From assembly GCF_000148545.1 (NCBI RefSeq), contig NZ_AEDV01000016.1:1-47789 (forward strand): DNA of 47,789 bases. Direction: 5' to 3'. Of the stretch, positions 37,771-46,791 are shown piece by piece. Under the pieces are notes generated by a model. That model did no database searches. It saw only the letters and a list, made by a program, of their open reading frames with translations, and was not told the origin of the DNA. This DNA comes from Streptococcus mitis SK597 (GTDB lineage Bacteria > Bacillota > Bacilli > Lactobacillales > Streptococcaceae). How positions within the stretch are numbered: the first letter of the stretch is position 1; each line of letters begins with the position of its first letter. The position numbers and the translations under genes are program-made.

Positions 37771-38196
37771 TTATTCATTTTCTTCAGTTACAAATTGACT
37801 AAGTAGTCCATTGATAAAACGGGCTGATTTTTGATCTGAAAAATTCTTAGCAAGTTCAATAGCTTCATTGACTGCTACCAGCTGAGGTGTATCAAATGAT
37901 GTGATTTCAAAGATACCCAAGCGTAGTAAGTTTTTTTCGACCAAGGTCAATCGTTCAACTATCCAGCCTGACTTGAGGTGCTGGTTGATTTGTTTATCCA
38001 ACTCGTCTTTTTGAGCTTGAACGCCAGAAACCAAGTTCAGAAGAAAGGCAGGGATTTGCACATCTGCATCTTCACGGTCATGCGTGTAGGCAAAGTGACA
38101 AGCTGTTTCCATATCTGTGCCGAATTCAAGGCTCATAAGAGCTTGAAAAGCGCATTTACGAAGTTCGCGTCTAGATTCTAATAATGGACTAGTCAT
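37771..38196 (-). CDS. nusB: Transcription antitermination factor NusB
   Basis: The 141-residue all-helical protein binds boxA RNA with NusE (S10) during rRNA transcription. Typical features are the start [18 protein letters not shown] and the C-terminal [28 protein letters not shown]. It overlaps the upstream asp23-like gene by eight bases and ends the efp-asp23-nusB group. Confidence 0.94.
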   Translation of the reverse strand: MTSPLLESRRELRKCAFQALMSLEFGTDMETACHFAYTHDREDADVQIPAFLLNLVSGVQAQKDELDKQINQHLKSGWIVERLTLVEKNLLRLGIFEITSFDTPQLVAVNEAIELAKNFSDQKSARFINGLLSQFVTEENE

Positions 38197-38578
38197 TGAG
38201 GAAGTCCTCGTTAAATAGATCTTTCAACTCAGGTTTTGGTGTTTTATCTGGAACAATTCCTGCAACATGGATGTTGACAGCAGAAAGTTCCACATCAGCC
38301 ATATCACGAACAGCATCTTTGACTGCTTTTTGAATAGCAAGAGCCACTTTTGGTACTTTCACACCGTACTCAAGGTAGAGATAGATGTCAGCAGTTAGCT
38401 CTTCATTGTTTTCTTTTAAGTAGACGCCGCGACCAAGAGAGAGTTTTGATAGGGTATCAGATACGGATTTATTTGAAAATGAGTGGACACCATCAACTTT
38501 AGCAGTTGCGATGGCAATGATTTTTTCAAGTACACGTGGAGCGATAACGATTTCGCCAAATTGTTCTTCAATTCCCAT
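38189..38578 (-). CDS. Asp23/Gls24 family envelope stress protein
   Basis: The 129-residue Asp23-family protein (YqhY type by its place next to nusB) has [27 protein letters not shown] at the start and the central [30 protein letters not shown]. YqhY-type proteins are encoded near acetyl-CoA carboxylase and nusB genes in many Firmicutes and have been linked to control of fatty acid synthesis. The neighbouring accBCDA genes fit that association, though on the opposite strand. Confidence 0.88.
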   Translation of the reverse strand: MGIEEQFGEIVIAPRVLEKIIAIATAKVDGVHSFSNKSVSDTLSKLSLGRGVYLKENNEELTADIYLYLEYGVKVPKVALAIQKAVKDAVRDMADVELSAVNIHVAGIVPDKTPKPELKDLFNEDFLND

Positions 38579-38599
38579 AGAATGACCTCTTTCTAGAGA

Positions 38600-39160
38600 T
38601 TAGGCACGAGAAACGTAAGTTCCTTCTGCAGTGTTGATGATCAATTTTTGTCCAGCTTCGATGAAGTCAGGAACGTTGACAACAAGTCCAGTTTCCATAG
38701 TCGCTGGTTTACCAGAACCTGTAACAGTAGCACCTTTGATAGATGGTTGTGTTTCAGCAACTGTCAATTCAACAGTAGTTGGTACAGTTACACCGATTAC
38801 TTCAGTTCCGTAGAATTGGATTTTTACATCAGAGTTTTCAAGGATGTAAAGCAATTCATTTTCAACGTTTACGACTGGGATTTCGTATTGGTCGTAAGTT
38901 TCAGTGTTCATGAAGTAGGCAGTTTCATCCATTTTGTACAAGTATTGAGCTGGTACAGTTTCGATAATAGCTTGTTCGAATTTTTCTTCTGGACGGTAGC
39001 TTGTGTCAAATGTAGAACCAGTACGGACATCACGCAATTTCATACGCATGATTGTGTTCCCTTTACCTGGTTTGTGGTGGCTAGCTTCCAAAACGCGGAT
39101 TAATTTTCCGTCTGCAGTTTCAAATGTCATACCAGCTTTCAATTTGCTTGCTTCAATCAT
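38600..39160 (-). CDS. efp: Elongation factor P
   Basis: Rescues ribosomes stalled at polyproline. The 186-residue protein has three beta-barrel domains. The tip loop near residue 32 reads SHHKPGKGN, with the lysine that is modified in some bacteria. The signature in the last domain includes [26 protein letters not shown]. It lies 21 bases before the asp23-like gene, probably in one transcript. Confidence 0.96.
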   Translation of the reverse strand: MIEASKLKAGMTFETADGKLIRVLEASHHKPGKGNTIMRMKLRDVRTGSTFDTSYRPEEKFEQAIIETVPAQYLYKMDETAYFMNTETYDQYEIPVVNVENELLYILENSDVKIQFYGTEVIGVTVPTTVELTVAETQPSIKGATVTGSGKPATMETGLVVNVPDFIEAGQKLIINTAEGTYVSRA

Positions 39161-39255
39161 GTTTTTACCTCTTTAATAAATATTATTACTCTTCATTTTA
39201 CCATAAAATCTTCTGGAAATAAAGCCAAAATAGTTATTGGAATTTGTTAGGAGCG

Positions 39256-39285
39256 AAAAAAACCAACCTCAGGGCTGGTTTCTTT
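39256..39285 (-). terminator. Terminator downstream of gatB
   Basis: On the minus strand AACCAGCC pairs with GGTTGGTT with one mismatch around a CTGA loop, followed by a T run (plus-strand A's at 39256-39262). It separates the gatCAB operon from efp. Confidence 0.75.
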
Positions 39286-39291
39286 TACATA

Positions 39292-40734
39292 TTAATCTTC
39301 TTTCAACTTCGCTAATTCTTGTGCAAGAAGTTTAAGTGCAACTTGTGGGTTGGCTTGGCCTTTGGTTGCTTTCATAAGGAATCCTGTGAAGGCCTTGTCT
39401 GCGTTACGTTTGCCTGACTTGAAGTCGGTAACGGCAGCTTCGTTATCGGCGAAGACTTGGTGGATGATTGGAATCAAGATTTCTGGATCTGAGATTTGAA
39501 CCATACCTGCTTTCTCCACGTATTCACGCGCGCCACCGCCATTTTTAGCCAGGTGGACAAAGACTTTCTTGGCAATCTTAGACGAGATCGTGCCGTCTTC
39601 GATGATGGCAATCATTTCAACCAAGTTTTCTGGTGTCAATTCGATTTGTTCCAGTGTCTTGCCTTCGGCGTTCAAGAATTGAGCAACCTCCCCTTGGAGC
39701 CAGTTAGAGACTTGTTTAGCATCGCCACCGAGGGCAACAGCTTTCTCAAAGAAGTCAGAAGTGACTTTATTAGCAGTCAACTGACTAGCATCGTAGTCTG
39801 ATAAACCAAGGTCAGATACATAACGCGCACGGCGTTCTTTTGGAAACTCTGGTAACTCTGTACGCATTTCCTCAATCCACTCGTCTGAGATTTCAAAGAG
39901 TGGTAGGTCTGGTTCTGGGAAGTAGCGGTAGTCTGCAGCCCCTTCCTTGACACGCATGAGGATGGTTGCTTTGTTAGCTTCATCGTAACGGCGTGTTTCT
40001 TGACGGATTTGACCGCCTGATCGAAGGATTTCAGCTTGACGTTGGACTTCGTATTCAAGACCTTTGCGAACGTTTGAGAAGGAGTTGAGGTTCTTCAACT
40101 CTGTCTTGGTACCGAATTTCTCTTGACCATAAGGACGAAGGGAAATGTTGGCATCCACACGCATAGAACCTTCTTCCATCTTGACGTCAGAAATACCAGC
40201 GTACTGGATAACTTCCTTGAGGGCTGTTAGGTAAGCATAGGCTTCTTCAGGAGAACGCATGTCTGCTTCAGATACAATCTCAATCAATGGCACCCCTTGG
40301 CGGTTGAGGTCGACATAAGAGTAACCATCTGTACCATGGGTATTCTTACCAGCGTCTTCCTCTAGGTGAGCACGTTCGATACCGATTTTCTTAGTCGTAC
40401 CGTCTTCTAGCTCGACTTCAATCCAACCGTTGTAGCCGATTGGTTCATCAAACTGAGAAATTTGGTAGGCTTTGGGATTATCAGGGTAGAAGTAGTTCTT
40501 GCGGTCAAAGTGCATCTTTTTGTGGATGTCCATGTTGAGGGCAAGAGCTGCCTTGATACCAGCATCGACAACCCCTTTATTGAGAACTGGCAGAACTCCT
40601 GGGAAAGACCAGTCAATCACGTTAGTGTTAGCATTTTGGTCATTTCCGAAGTGGGCAGAAGTAGGTGAGAAGATTTTTGAATTGGTGTTGAGCTCTACGT
40701 GGACTTCAAGTCCGATGACTGTTTCAAAGTTCAT
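39292..40734 (-). CDS. gatB: Aspartyl/glutamyl-tRNA amidotransferase subunit B
   Basis: GatB, 480 residues, binds and phosphorylates mischarged Glu-tRNA-Gln (or Asp-tRNA-Asn) in the GatCAB complex. It begins [22 protein letters not shown] and has the Zn/Mg-binding region and [14 protein letters not shown]. The C-terminal tail domain (YqeY-like, about 330-480) includes [14 protein letters not shown]. The start overlaps the gatA stop by one base. Confidence 0.97.
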   Translation of the reverse strand: MNFETVIGLEVHVELNTNSKIFSPTSAHFGNDQNANTNVIDWSFPGVLPVLNKGVVDAGIKAALALNMDIHKKMHFDRKNYFYPDNPKAYQISQFDEPIGYNGWIEVELEDGTTKKIGIERAHLEEDAGKNTHGTDGYSYVDLNRQGVPLIEIVSEADMRSPEEAYAYLTALKEVIQYAGISDVKMEEGSMRVDANISLRPYGQEKFGTKTELKNLNSFSNVRKGLEYEVQRQAEILRSGGQIRQETRRYDEANKATILMRVKEGAADYRYFPEPDLPLFEISDEWIEEMRTELPEFPKERRARYVSDLGLSDYDASQLTANKVTSDFFEKAVALGGDAKQVSNWLQGEVAQFLNAEGKTLEQIELTPENLVEMIAIIEDGTISSKIAKKVFVHLAKNGGGAREYVEKAGMVQISDPEILIPIIHQVFADNEAAVTDFKSGKRNADKAFTGFLMKATKGQANPQVALKLLAQELAKLKED

Positions 40735-42200
40735 TAGTTGTCACCTCCAAAAATCACGGGTTGTTGTTTGTGGTAGTCTGTTGTTGCTTCAAAAGCAGCA
40801 GCAGCTTGGTAAATAGTTTCCTCAGAGTACTTAGGACCAATCAATTGCAGTCCGACAGGTAGACCTTGAGAGAATCCAGCAGGAATCGAAATTCCTGGGA
40901 GGCCAGCCAAGTTGACTGGGATGGTCAAGAGGTCAGCCAAGTACATAGCAACTGGGTCGTGGTTGAGAGAATCCAAGTCATAGGCAACACTAGGAGCAGT
41001 TGGTCCCAAAATCAAGTCATAATCCGCAAAGACTTTTTCGAAATCTTGGATGATGAGGGTACGGACCTGTCCAGCTTTCTTGTAGTAGGCATCGTAGTAA
41101 CCTGATGAAAGGCTGAAAGTACCTAGCATGATACGACGTTTCACTTCTTCACCAAAACCTTGGCTACGGCTGTTTACATAGATTTCATCAAGATTAGTCG
41201 CATCTTCTGCGCGGTAGCCATAACGGATACCGTCAAAGCGTTGCAAGTTTGATGAAGCTTCTGATGAAGCGATGATGTAGTATACAGCAACACCGTATTT
41301 AGAGTGAGGCAGGCTGACTTCTTCAACGATAGCACCAAGTTTTTCAAAGTGTTTAGCGGCATTCAGAATGGTTTCCTTAACCTCTGGGTCAATCCCTTCG
41401 CCTAGGTATTCCTTAGGTAAAGCAATTTTCATACCCTTGATGTCTTGACCGATTTTTGAAGTAAAGTCAGAAATGCAGACAGGAGCAGAAGTAGAGTCTT
41501 TGGCATCTTCGCTAGCAATAGCGTTGAGCAAGAGAGCATTTTCCTTAACAGTAGGAGCAAAAGGTCCGATTTGGTCTAATGAGCTACCAAAGGCAATGAG
41601 CCCGAAACGTGAAACTGTTCCGTAGGTTGGTTTGAGACCAACGATCCCGTTGAAAGCGGCAGGTTGGCGGATAGAACCACCAGTATCAGAACCAAGTGAC
41701 AAGCGGACTTGTCCTGAAGCTACAGCTGCAGCAGAACCACTTGAAGAACCACCAGGAACCTTGCTGTGGTCCCAAGCGTTTTTAGTTGCACCGTAGTGAG
41801 AAGTCTCACCTGAACCACCCATGGCAAACTCGTCCATGTTGGTTTTCCCAACGACAATCATACCCTTGGCTTTTGCATTGGTAACTGCTGTTGCATCAAA
41901 GATAGGCTCGTAGTTGTAGAGCATTTTTGAGGCTGCAGTTGTGAGAATACCGTCAGTAGAGATATTATCTTTAACTGCAAGTGGAATTCCTGAAAGGACA
42001 TTATCAGCGTCGATTCCAGCTTCATCAATGGCTTTAGCTTGGGCAAGAGCTTGCTCCTCAGCGATGGTCACAAAAGCGTTGATAGCTGTCTCGCGAGACT
42101 TGATATCTTCAAGCGTAGCTTGTGTTAATTCAGTTGCTGAAATTTCCTTAGAGACAAGGAGATTGTGCAAGTCTTCAATGGTTTTATTGTTGAAAGTCAT
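40734..42200 (-). CDS. gatA: Aspartyl/glutamyl-tRNA amidotransferase subunit A
   Basis: Glutaminase subunit, 488 residues, of the amidase-signature family. The catalytic Ser-cisSer-Lys triad is carried by AVKDNIS (Lys), and by [16 protein letters not shown] and [15 protein letters not shown] (the two serines). Ammonia from glutamine is channelled to GatB. Overlaps of one base join it to gatC and gatB. Confidence 0.97.
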   Translation of the reverse strand: MTFNNKTIEDLHNLLVSKEISATELTQATLEDIKSRETAINAFVTIAEEQALAQAKAIDEAGIDADNVLSGIPLAVKDNISTDGILTTAASKMLYNYEPIFDATAVTNAKAKGMIVVGKTNMDEFAMGGSGETSHYGATKNAWDHSKVPGGSSSGSAAAVASGQVRLSLGSDTGGSIRQPAAFNGIVGLKPTYGTVSRFGLIAFGSSLDQIGPFAPTVKENALLLNAIASEDAKDSTSAPVCISDFTSKIGQDIKGMKIALPKEYLGEGIDPEVKETILNAAKHFEKLGAIVEEVSLPHSKYGVAVYYIIASSEASSNLQRFDGIRYGYRAEDATNLDEIYVNSRSQGFGEEVKRRIMLGTFSLSSGYYDAYYKKAGQVRTLIIQDFEKVFADYDLILGPTAPSVAYDLDSLNHDPVAMYLADLLTIPVNLAGLPGISIPAGFSQGLPVGLQLIGPKYSEETIYQAAAAFEATTDYHKQQPVIFGGDN

Positions 42201-42502
42201 TAGGCATCTCCTCCATCGTCTAGGATAGCTGGTACCTTGATATAGTAGTTGTCTTTTTCAGGTACGTTTTTAAACAAGCGATCACGGTCTGTTCCTTCTT
42301 CGGCCACATCAGGGCGGAGTACGGTCTTGCGGTCAGCCATGGTCGTAGTAGGTGCAACACCAGTTGTGTCGACTTCGCCCAGCAATTCAACCATGTCTAC
42401 AATCTTGGACAAGGTAGTCGCAAAGGCAGCAGTTTCTTCTTCAGAGAATCTTAATTTTGAAAGATTGGCAACGTGTGTTACCTCTTCTTGCGTAATTTTC
42501 AT
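42200..42502 (-). CDS. gatC: Aspartyl/glutamyl-tRNA amidotransferase subunit C
   Basis: The 100-residue subunit wraps between GatA and GatB. The start is the ATG at 42502 ([21 protein letters not shown]), after an AAAGGAT site; a longer in-frame reading that reaches 42901 runs into the divergent prfC gene and is rejected. The C-terminal [19 protein letters not shown] is typical. Confidence 0.95.
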   Translation of the reverse strand: MKITQEEVTHVANLSKLRFSEEETAAFATTLSKIVDMVELLGEVDTTGVAPTTTMADRKTVLRPDVAEEGTDRDRLFKNVPEKDNYYIKVPAILDDGGDA

Positions 42503-42542
42503 CTTGCATCCTTTCGTGAAATGATGATTTTTAGTCTGTTCT

Positions 42543-42548
42543 ATTTTA
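42543..42548 (-). promoter_or_regulatory. Possible extended -10 of gatCAB
   Basis: The minus strand reads TGGTAAAAT, an extended -10 element, 41 bases before the gatC ATG. No clear -35 is present. Confidence 0.4.
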
Positions 42549-42596
42549 CCATATTTTCCTATAAATAAGGGAGGGGGAAGTGAAAAGAAATAGAAA

Positions 42597-42625
42597 TTGA
42601 AAAAAATGCTAAAATCCGATATAAT
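42597..42625 (+). promoter_or_regulatory. Promoter of prfC
   Basis: TTGAAA (42597-42602) and TATAAT (42620-42625) are 17 bases apart. The leader to the ATG is about 85 bases and shows no strong structure. Confidence 0.82.
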
Positions 42626-42715
42626 GGAGTGTTGAAAGGAATGGTAAAATCCAATGTAAAAATCATTCTTAGCTATTGAACAAACTAAAAATAGAGAATC
42701 AAAGAAAGAGAACTT

Positions 42716-44260
42716 ATGAATATTCAAGAAGAAATTAAGAAACGTCGTACCTTTGCCATCATCTCTCACCCGGACGCGGGGAAAACAACCATTACTGAGC
42801 AGTTGCTCTACTTTGGGGGCGAGATTCGTGAGGCTGGTACGGTTAAAGGTAAGAAAACAGGAACTTTTGCCAAGTCTGACTGGATGGATATCGAGAAGCA
42901 ACGTGGAATTTCGGTTACTTCATCTGTTATGCAGTTTGACTACGATGGTAAGCGCGTGAATATCCTTGATACGCCAGGACACGAGGACTTCTCAGAAGAT
43001 ACCTATCGTACCTTGATGGCGGTGGATGCTGCGGTCATGGTTGTGGACTCTGCCAAGGGTATCGAGGCCCAAACTAAGAAATTGTTTGAGGTTGTGAAAC
43101 ACCGTGGCATTCCAGTCTTTACCTTTATGAACAAGTTGGACCGTGACGGTCGTGAGCCACTAGACCTCTTGCAAGAGTTGGAAGAAGTCTTGGGCATTGC
43201 GAGCTATCCGATGAACTGGCCTATCGGGATGGGGAAAGCTTTTGAAGGCTTGTATGATCTCTATAATCAACGCTTGGAACTCTACAAGGGGGATGAACGT
43301 TTCGCTAGTCTAGAAGATGGGGACAAGCTTTTTGGCACCAATCCTTTCTACGAGCAAGTCAAGGATGATATTGAACTTTTAAATGAAGCTGGAAATGAGT
43401 TTTCAGAGGAAGCGATTCTGGCTGGAGAATTGACACCAGTCTTCTTCGGTTCAGCTTTGACAAACTTTGGTGTGCAGACCTTCCTTGAAACCTTCCTCAA
43501 GTTTGCTCCAGAACCACATGGACACAAGAAAACAGATGGCGAAATTGTGGATCCTTACGACAAGGATTTCTCAGGATTTGTCTTTAAAATCCAAGCCAAT
43601 ATGGACCCTCGCCACCGTGACCGTATCGCCTTTGTCCGTATCGTATCAGGTGAATTTGAGCGTGGTATGAGTGTCAACTTGCCTCGTACTGGTAAGGGAG
43701 CTAAACTTTCGAATGTTACTCAGTTTATGGCAGAAAGTCGTGAGAATGTGACCAATGCCGTGGCAGGTGATATTATCGGTGTTTACGATACCGGTACTTA
43801 TCAGGTTGGGGACACTTTAACAGTTGGAAAAAACAAGTTTGAATTTGAACCACTGCCAACCTTTACACCTGAAATTTTCATGAAAGTTTCTGCTAAGAAT
43901 GTCATGAAGCAAAAATCCTTCCACAAGGGGATTGAACAATTGGTGCAAGAAGGAGCTATTCAGCTTTACAAGAATTATCAAACAGGTGAGTACATGCTAG
44001 GCGCTGTAGGTCAACTTCAGTTTGAAGTCTTTAAGCATCGTATGGAAGGTGAGTACAACGCTGAAGTAGTCATGAGCCCAATGGGTAAAAAGACCGTTCG
44101 TTGGATCAAGCCTGAGGACTTGGATGAACGCATGTCATCAAGTCGAAATATTTTGGCTAAAGACCGTTTTGACCAACCAGTCTTCCTCTTTGAAAATGAC
44201 TTTGCCCTCCGCTGGTTTGCGGACAAGTATCCAGACGTGGAGTTGGAAGAAAAGATGTAA
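42716..44260 (+). CDS. prfC: Peptide chain release factor 3
   Basis: GTPase of 514 residues that recycles RF1 and RF2 after termination. G-domain motifs are [10 protein letters not shown] (P loop, about residues 18-27), the switch I region [26 protein letters not shown] and [11 protein letters not shown]-like domains II and III follow. The gene is complete; the next gene to the right is accessory, so its 3' side is an insertion boundary. Confidence 0.97.
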   Translation: MNIQEEIKKRRTFAIISHPDAGKTTITEQLLYFGGEIREAGTVKGKKTGTFAKSDWMDIEKQRGISVTSSVMQFDYDGKRVNILDTPGHEDFSEDTYRTLMAVDAAVMVVDSAKGIEAQTKKLFEVVKHRGIPVFTFMNKLDRDGREPLDLLQELEEVLGIASYPMNWPIGMGKAFEGLYDLYNQRLELYKGDERFASLEDGDKLFGTNPFYEQVKDDIELLNEAGNEFSEEAILAGELTPVFFGSALTNFGVQTFLETFLKFAPEPHGHKKTDGEIVDPYDKDFSGFVFKIQANMDPRHRDRIAFVRIVSGEFERGMSVNLPRTGKGAKLSNVTQFMAESRENVTNAVAGDIIGVYDTGTYQVGDTLTVGKNKFEFEPLPTFTPEIFMKVSAKNVMKQKSFHKGIEQLVQEGAIQLYKNYQTGEYMLGAVGQLQFEVFKHRMEGEYNAEVVMSPMGKKTVRWIKPEDLDERMSSSRNILAKDRFDQPVFLFENDFALRWFADKYPDVELEEKM

Positions 44261-44396
44261 AAAATAATTACATTACGCAGTAAAATAATTCTTCATGTTT
44301 TGACTGTTAGCCTCATGGTAAATTGATATTTTGGTTTATATTATAAGGTTAGAACGTTTGAAGAAAAAGTTTCAGAGTATGAAAGTGAGAAAATAA
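44261..44396. other. AT-rich gap between prfC and the ariA-like gene
   Basis: No gene is visible. A TTATATTATAAGG stretch (about 44336-44349) could supply a -10 for the downstream module, but no matching -35 is convincing. No clear terminator for prfC is seen, so readthrough into the module is possible. Confidence 0.4.
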
Positions 44397-45758
44397 GTGA
44401 GTGACTTAAATAATTTTAGGATAAGTTCATTTTCAATTAATGGTTTGTTCGGAACATTTAATCATAGTGTTTTTTTAAAAGATGATGGAATTACTATTAT
44501 TATTGGGAAAAATGGAATTGGAAAAACATACTTTTTGAATGCCATTGATAATTTTTTTAGCCTTAAGTGGGAGTTTTTTATAGATTTAGAATTTGATTCA
44601 ATTGAGTTTGTATTAAATGACGGCTCTCGATGGAGTGTTAACAAAGTAGAACGAGACGATAAATTATTATTTGAAATCAACGAAAGCGGAAAAAAAGAAG
44701 AATCCTTTGAATTTGATTTAACTATCTTGGAGAATATTTCAAAACGTTCTTATTATTCTCCATCAGATATCAATCAAAAGGCTATTGAAATATCTAAAAT
44801 TATGCCTACAATAAATAAGATAAGTTATAATAGATTTTTAGATGAGGAAACTGGTCTCCAGTATTCAAGAACTGAACTAATTGAAGAATTTGGGAATCAG
44901 CTTGTTCAGAGAAGAGTTTATTCTCCTATTGAGAAAGAGAAAATAACAGGTAAAATAGCTAAAATAATTGATGCTAATAAAACAGAATTTGTTGAAACAC
45001 AACGTATTTATAATATTGAAGATGGGGAACTAGCTACTCGAGAAAATATAACATACTATGCTAAAGAATTGGTTCGGATGATAAACGAAACAGAAAAAGA
45101 ATACAATGAAGTATCAGTGAAGTTGGATTCGAATTTTGTTTTTGATTTAGTTAATTATTCCCAAAATAATCCAGTTGATGAACATAGTATACTTAATCGC
45201 TATAACGAATTGATTAAAAAAACTCAAATTTTATCAAGGATGGGATTATTATCTTCTGAGGAGAATCGAAAAGCGATAACTATTGAGCAGGCAAAAGAGT
45301 CAGCAAATGCTATTGATTTATACATTAGAAATACAGAAGAGAAATTAAAAAAATATGACAAATTGAAGAATAATGTTAGTTTATTCAAAAAGATCATTAA
45401 TGAAAGATTTGAACATAAAGAATTGTACATTGATAGAGATAAAGGATTTTTAGTCAAATCAACATCGGTAGAGAAAAGAAATATTCCATTACATAAACTG
45501 TCTTCGGGAGAAAAAAATGAGTTCAATTTATTTTTTAAACTAATATTTTTGACAGACAAAGACTCAATTATTTTAATTGATGAACCGGAAATTTCATTGC
45601 ATGTTGAGTGGCAAAATGCCTTTATACAGGATTTGCAGGGGATTATAGAAAAAAATAACTTTAGAGTGATTATAGCAACACATTCACCAGATATTATTGA
45701 TGACAACTGGGCACTTACTAATGATTTAAGTGGTGTTTTGGAGAGTTCGAATGAATAG
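44397..45758 (+). CDS. ariA: ABC-type AAA ATPase, AriA-like component of a PARIS-type defence module
   Basis: The 453-residue protein starts at GTG (44397) with a weak ribosome site. Walker A is GKNGIGKT (residues 37-44) after an SMC-like beta start. A charged helical, coiled-coil-like insertion occupies about 150-350. The ABC signature LSSGEK (368-373), Walker B ILIDEPE with its D-loop SLH (about 392-401) and the H-switch ATHSP (427-431) complete an AAA_15/AAA_21 ATPase. Both gene order and partner match AriA of PARIS, where the ATPase scaffolds and senses a phage anti-restriction protein and then releases AriB. The gene is markedly more AT-rich than its neighbours, suggesting transfer. OLD-type ATPases are an alternative, but no TOPRIM domain is fused to it. 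Confidence 0.8.
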   Translation: MSDLNNFRISSFSINGLFGTFNHSVFLKDDGITIIIGKNGIGKTYFLNAIDNFFSLKWEFFIDLEFDSIEFVLNDGSRWSVNKVERDDKLLFEINESGKKEESFEFDLTILENISKRSYYSPSDINQKAIEISKIMPTINKISYNRFLDEETGLQYSRTELIEEFGNQLVQRRVYSPIEKEKITGKIAKIIDANKTEFVETQRIYNIEDGELATRENITYYAKELVRMINETEKEYNEVSVKLDSNFVFDLVNYSQNNPVDEHSILNRYNELIKKTQILSRMGLLSSEENRKAITIEQAKESANAIDLYIRNTEEKLKKYDKLKNNVSLFKKIINERFEHKELYIDRDKGFLVKSTSVEKRNIPLHKLSSGEKNEFNLFFKLIFLTDKDSIILIDEPEISLHVEWQNAFIQDLQGIIEKNNFRVIIATHSPDIIDDNWALTNDLSGVLESSNE

Positions 45759-46626
45759 TATGATTAATGGAATGAATTCAATAAGGTATCAAAATCGTTA
45801 TAGAATGTCTGAAAAAAATAATCGATTTCAGGTTTATGTTGAAAGCGAGACAGATGTTATGGCGTATAAAACATTTTTTTCTAGAAAACATGAAAATATG
45901 AAATTTTTTCCAGTAAATGGGTGGGAAGAAGTAGTCAAAATGGTAACTAATTCTGATCTTGACGTAGTTGAACAACGGATGACTATTGGAATAATAGATG
46001 CGGATTTAACTCATATTACTGGAGAGAACAGAACAAACTGTAATAGGGTCTTTTTGACAGATTATCATGATGTGGAAACTCTTTTTCTATCTTTGTTTAA
46101 TATACAATCTTTTATCGATTCTGGTGAAATAAGAGAAGCGGAAAATCCTCTTGATAAAGCAAAAGAAATAAGTTTTGAAATTGGTTTATATCGTTATGTA
46201 AATAATAAAGACGGAGATGATAAATTTAAACTGAGGTTCAGTGGTCAAAATGGAAAAAAGAAATTACCATACTTCAAAAAGTCGTTTTATAAAAAAATAG
46301 ATTCGATAAAAAAAGAGATTATTGATCTTCAGTATTATTTAAGTCCGGATTTTGTATCTAATAGAGAAAACTATGTTAAACTTTTAGAAGAAGAGATTTG
46401 CAGTATAAACAGAGAGGAATTAGAAGATTATCAAATTATTAATGGACATGATTTTTTACCAATTTTTATGAAACTATTTAATGATTCTGCAAAAGCGTAT
46501 AATTTTGGAGAGGGTAAAGAAAGAGAGTTTTGGAATTTTATACTTCTAGTGGTTGATTCATATGACTTTCAACAGACTATCTTATATAAAGATATTTCAA
46601 ACTATATCACAGAGAGTGTAGATTAA
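45751..46626 (+). CDS. ariB: DUF4435 / TOPRIM-like protein, AriB-like effector of a PARIS-type module
   Basis: The 291-residue protein starts at the ATG at 45751, six bases after GGAGAG and inside the end of the ATPase gene, so the two are translationally coupled; a start at 45730 is less likely. TOPRIM-like acidic residues appear in order: Glu31 in VYVESETD, Asp83 and Asp85 in GIIDADL, and Asp107/Glu109 in LTDYHDVETL, the pattern of DUF4435 proteins. In PARIS the AriB nuclease is released on infection and, in the E. coli system, cleaves tRNA-Lys to stop phage growth. The helical C-terminal half is less conserved. Function here is inferred from domain pairing, not shown. Composition is AT-rich like its partner. 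Confidence 0.8.
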   Translation: MNSMINGMNSIRYQNRYRMSEKNNRFQVYVESETDVMAYKTFFSRKHENMKFFPVNGWEEVVKMVTNSDLDVVEQRMTIGIIDADLTHITGENRTNCNRVFLTDYHDVETLFLSLFNIQSFIDSGEIREAENPLDKAKEISFEIGLYRYVNNKDGDDKFKLRFSGQNGKKKLPYFKKSFYKKIDSIKKEIIDLQYYLSPDFVSNRENYVKLLEEEICSINREELEDYQIINGHDFLPIFMKLFNDSAKAYNFGEGKEREFWNFILLVVDSYDFQQTILYKDISNYITESVD

Positions 46627-46636
46627 GTATCTCTAT

Positions 46637-46661
46637 TGTACTGACCCCAAAAAGTTAGACA
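46637..46661. mobile_element. Solo terminal sequence resembling an IS3-family (IS150 group) end
   Basis: TGTACTGACCCCAAAAAGTTAGACA closely resembles the ends of streptococcal IS3-family elements, which typically contain a C-rich stretch, AAAAGTTAGACA and start with TGT or TG. No transposase of that family is present here, so it is a relic. Confidence 0.6.
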
Positions 46662-46701
46662 ATTAAAAAAGAGGCAGGACAGAAACTACTTCTAGATATC
46701 A

Positions 46702-46739
46702 AAAAACGAGCATTTCCGTAAATGGAGATGCTCGTTTTT
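46702..46739 (+). terminator. Strong hairpin terminator after the defence module
   Basis: AAAAACGAGCATTTCC (46702-46717) pairs with GGAGATGCTCGTTTTT (46724-46739), a 16-base stem with one G-T pair, and ends in T's. It can terminate transcription of the ariAB-like genes and insulate them from the insertion sequence beyond. Confidence 0.8.
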
Positions 46740-46791
46740 CCTATGTCATTGTTTTTTGGCTCTTTGTCAACTGTAGTGGGTAGAAGAAAAG

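Noticed and set aside
45224-45706. Minus-strand frame of 160 codons within the ariA-like gene
   Set aside because: Opposite-strand shadow of an AT-rich gene whose plus-strand frame has all ATPase motifs.
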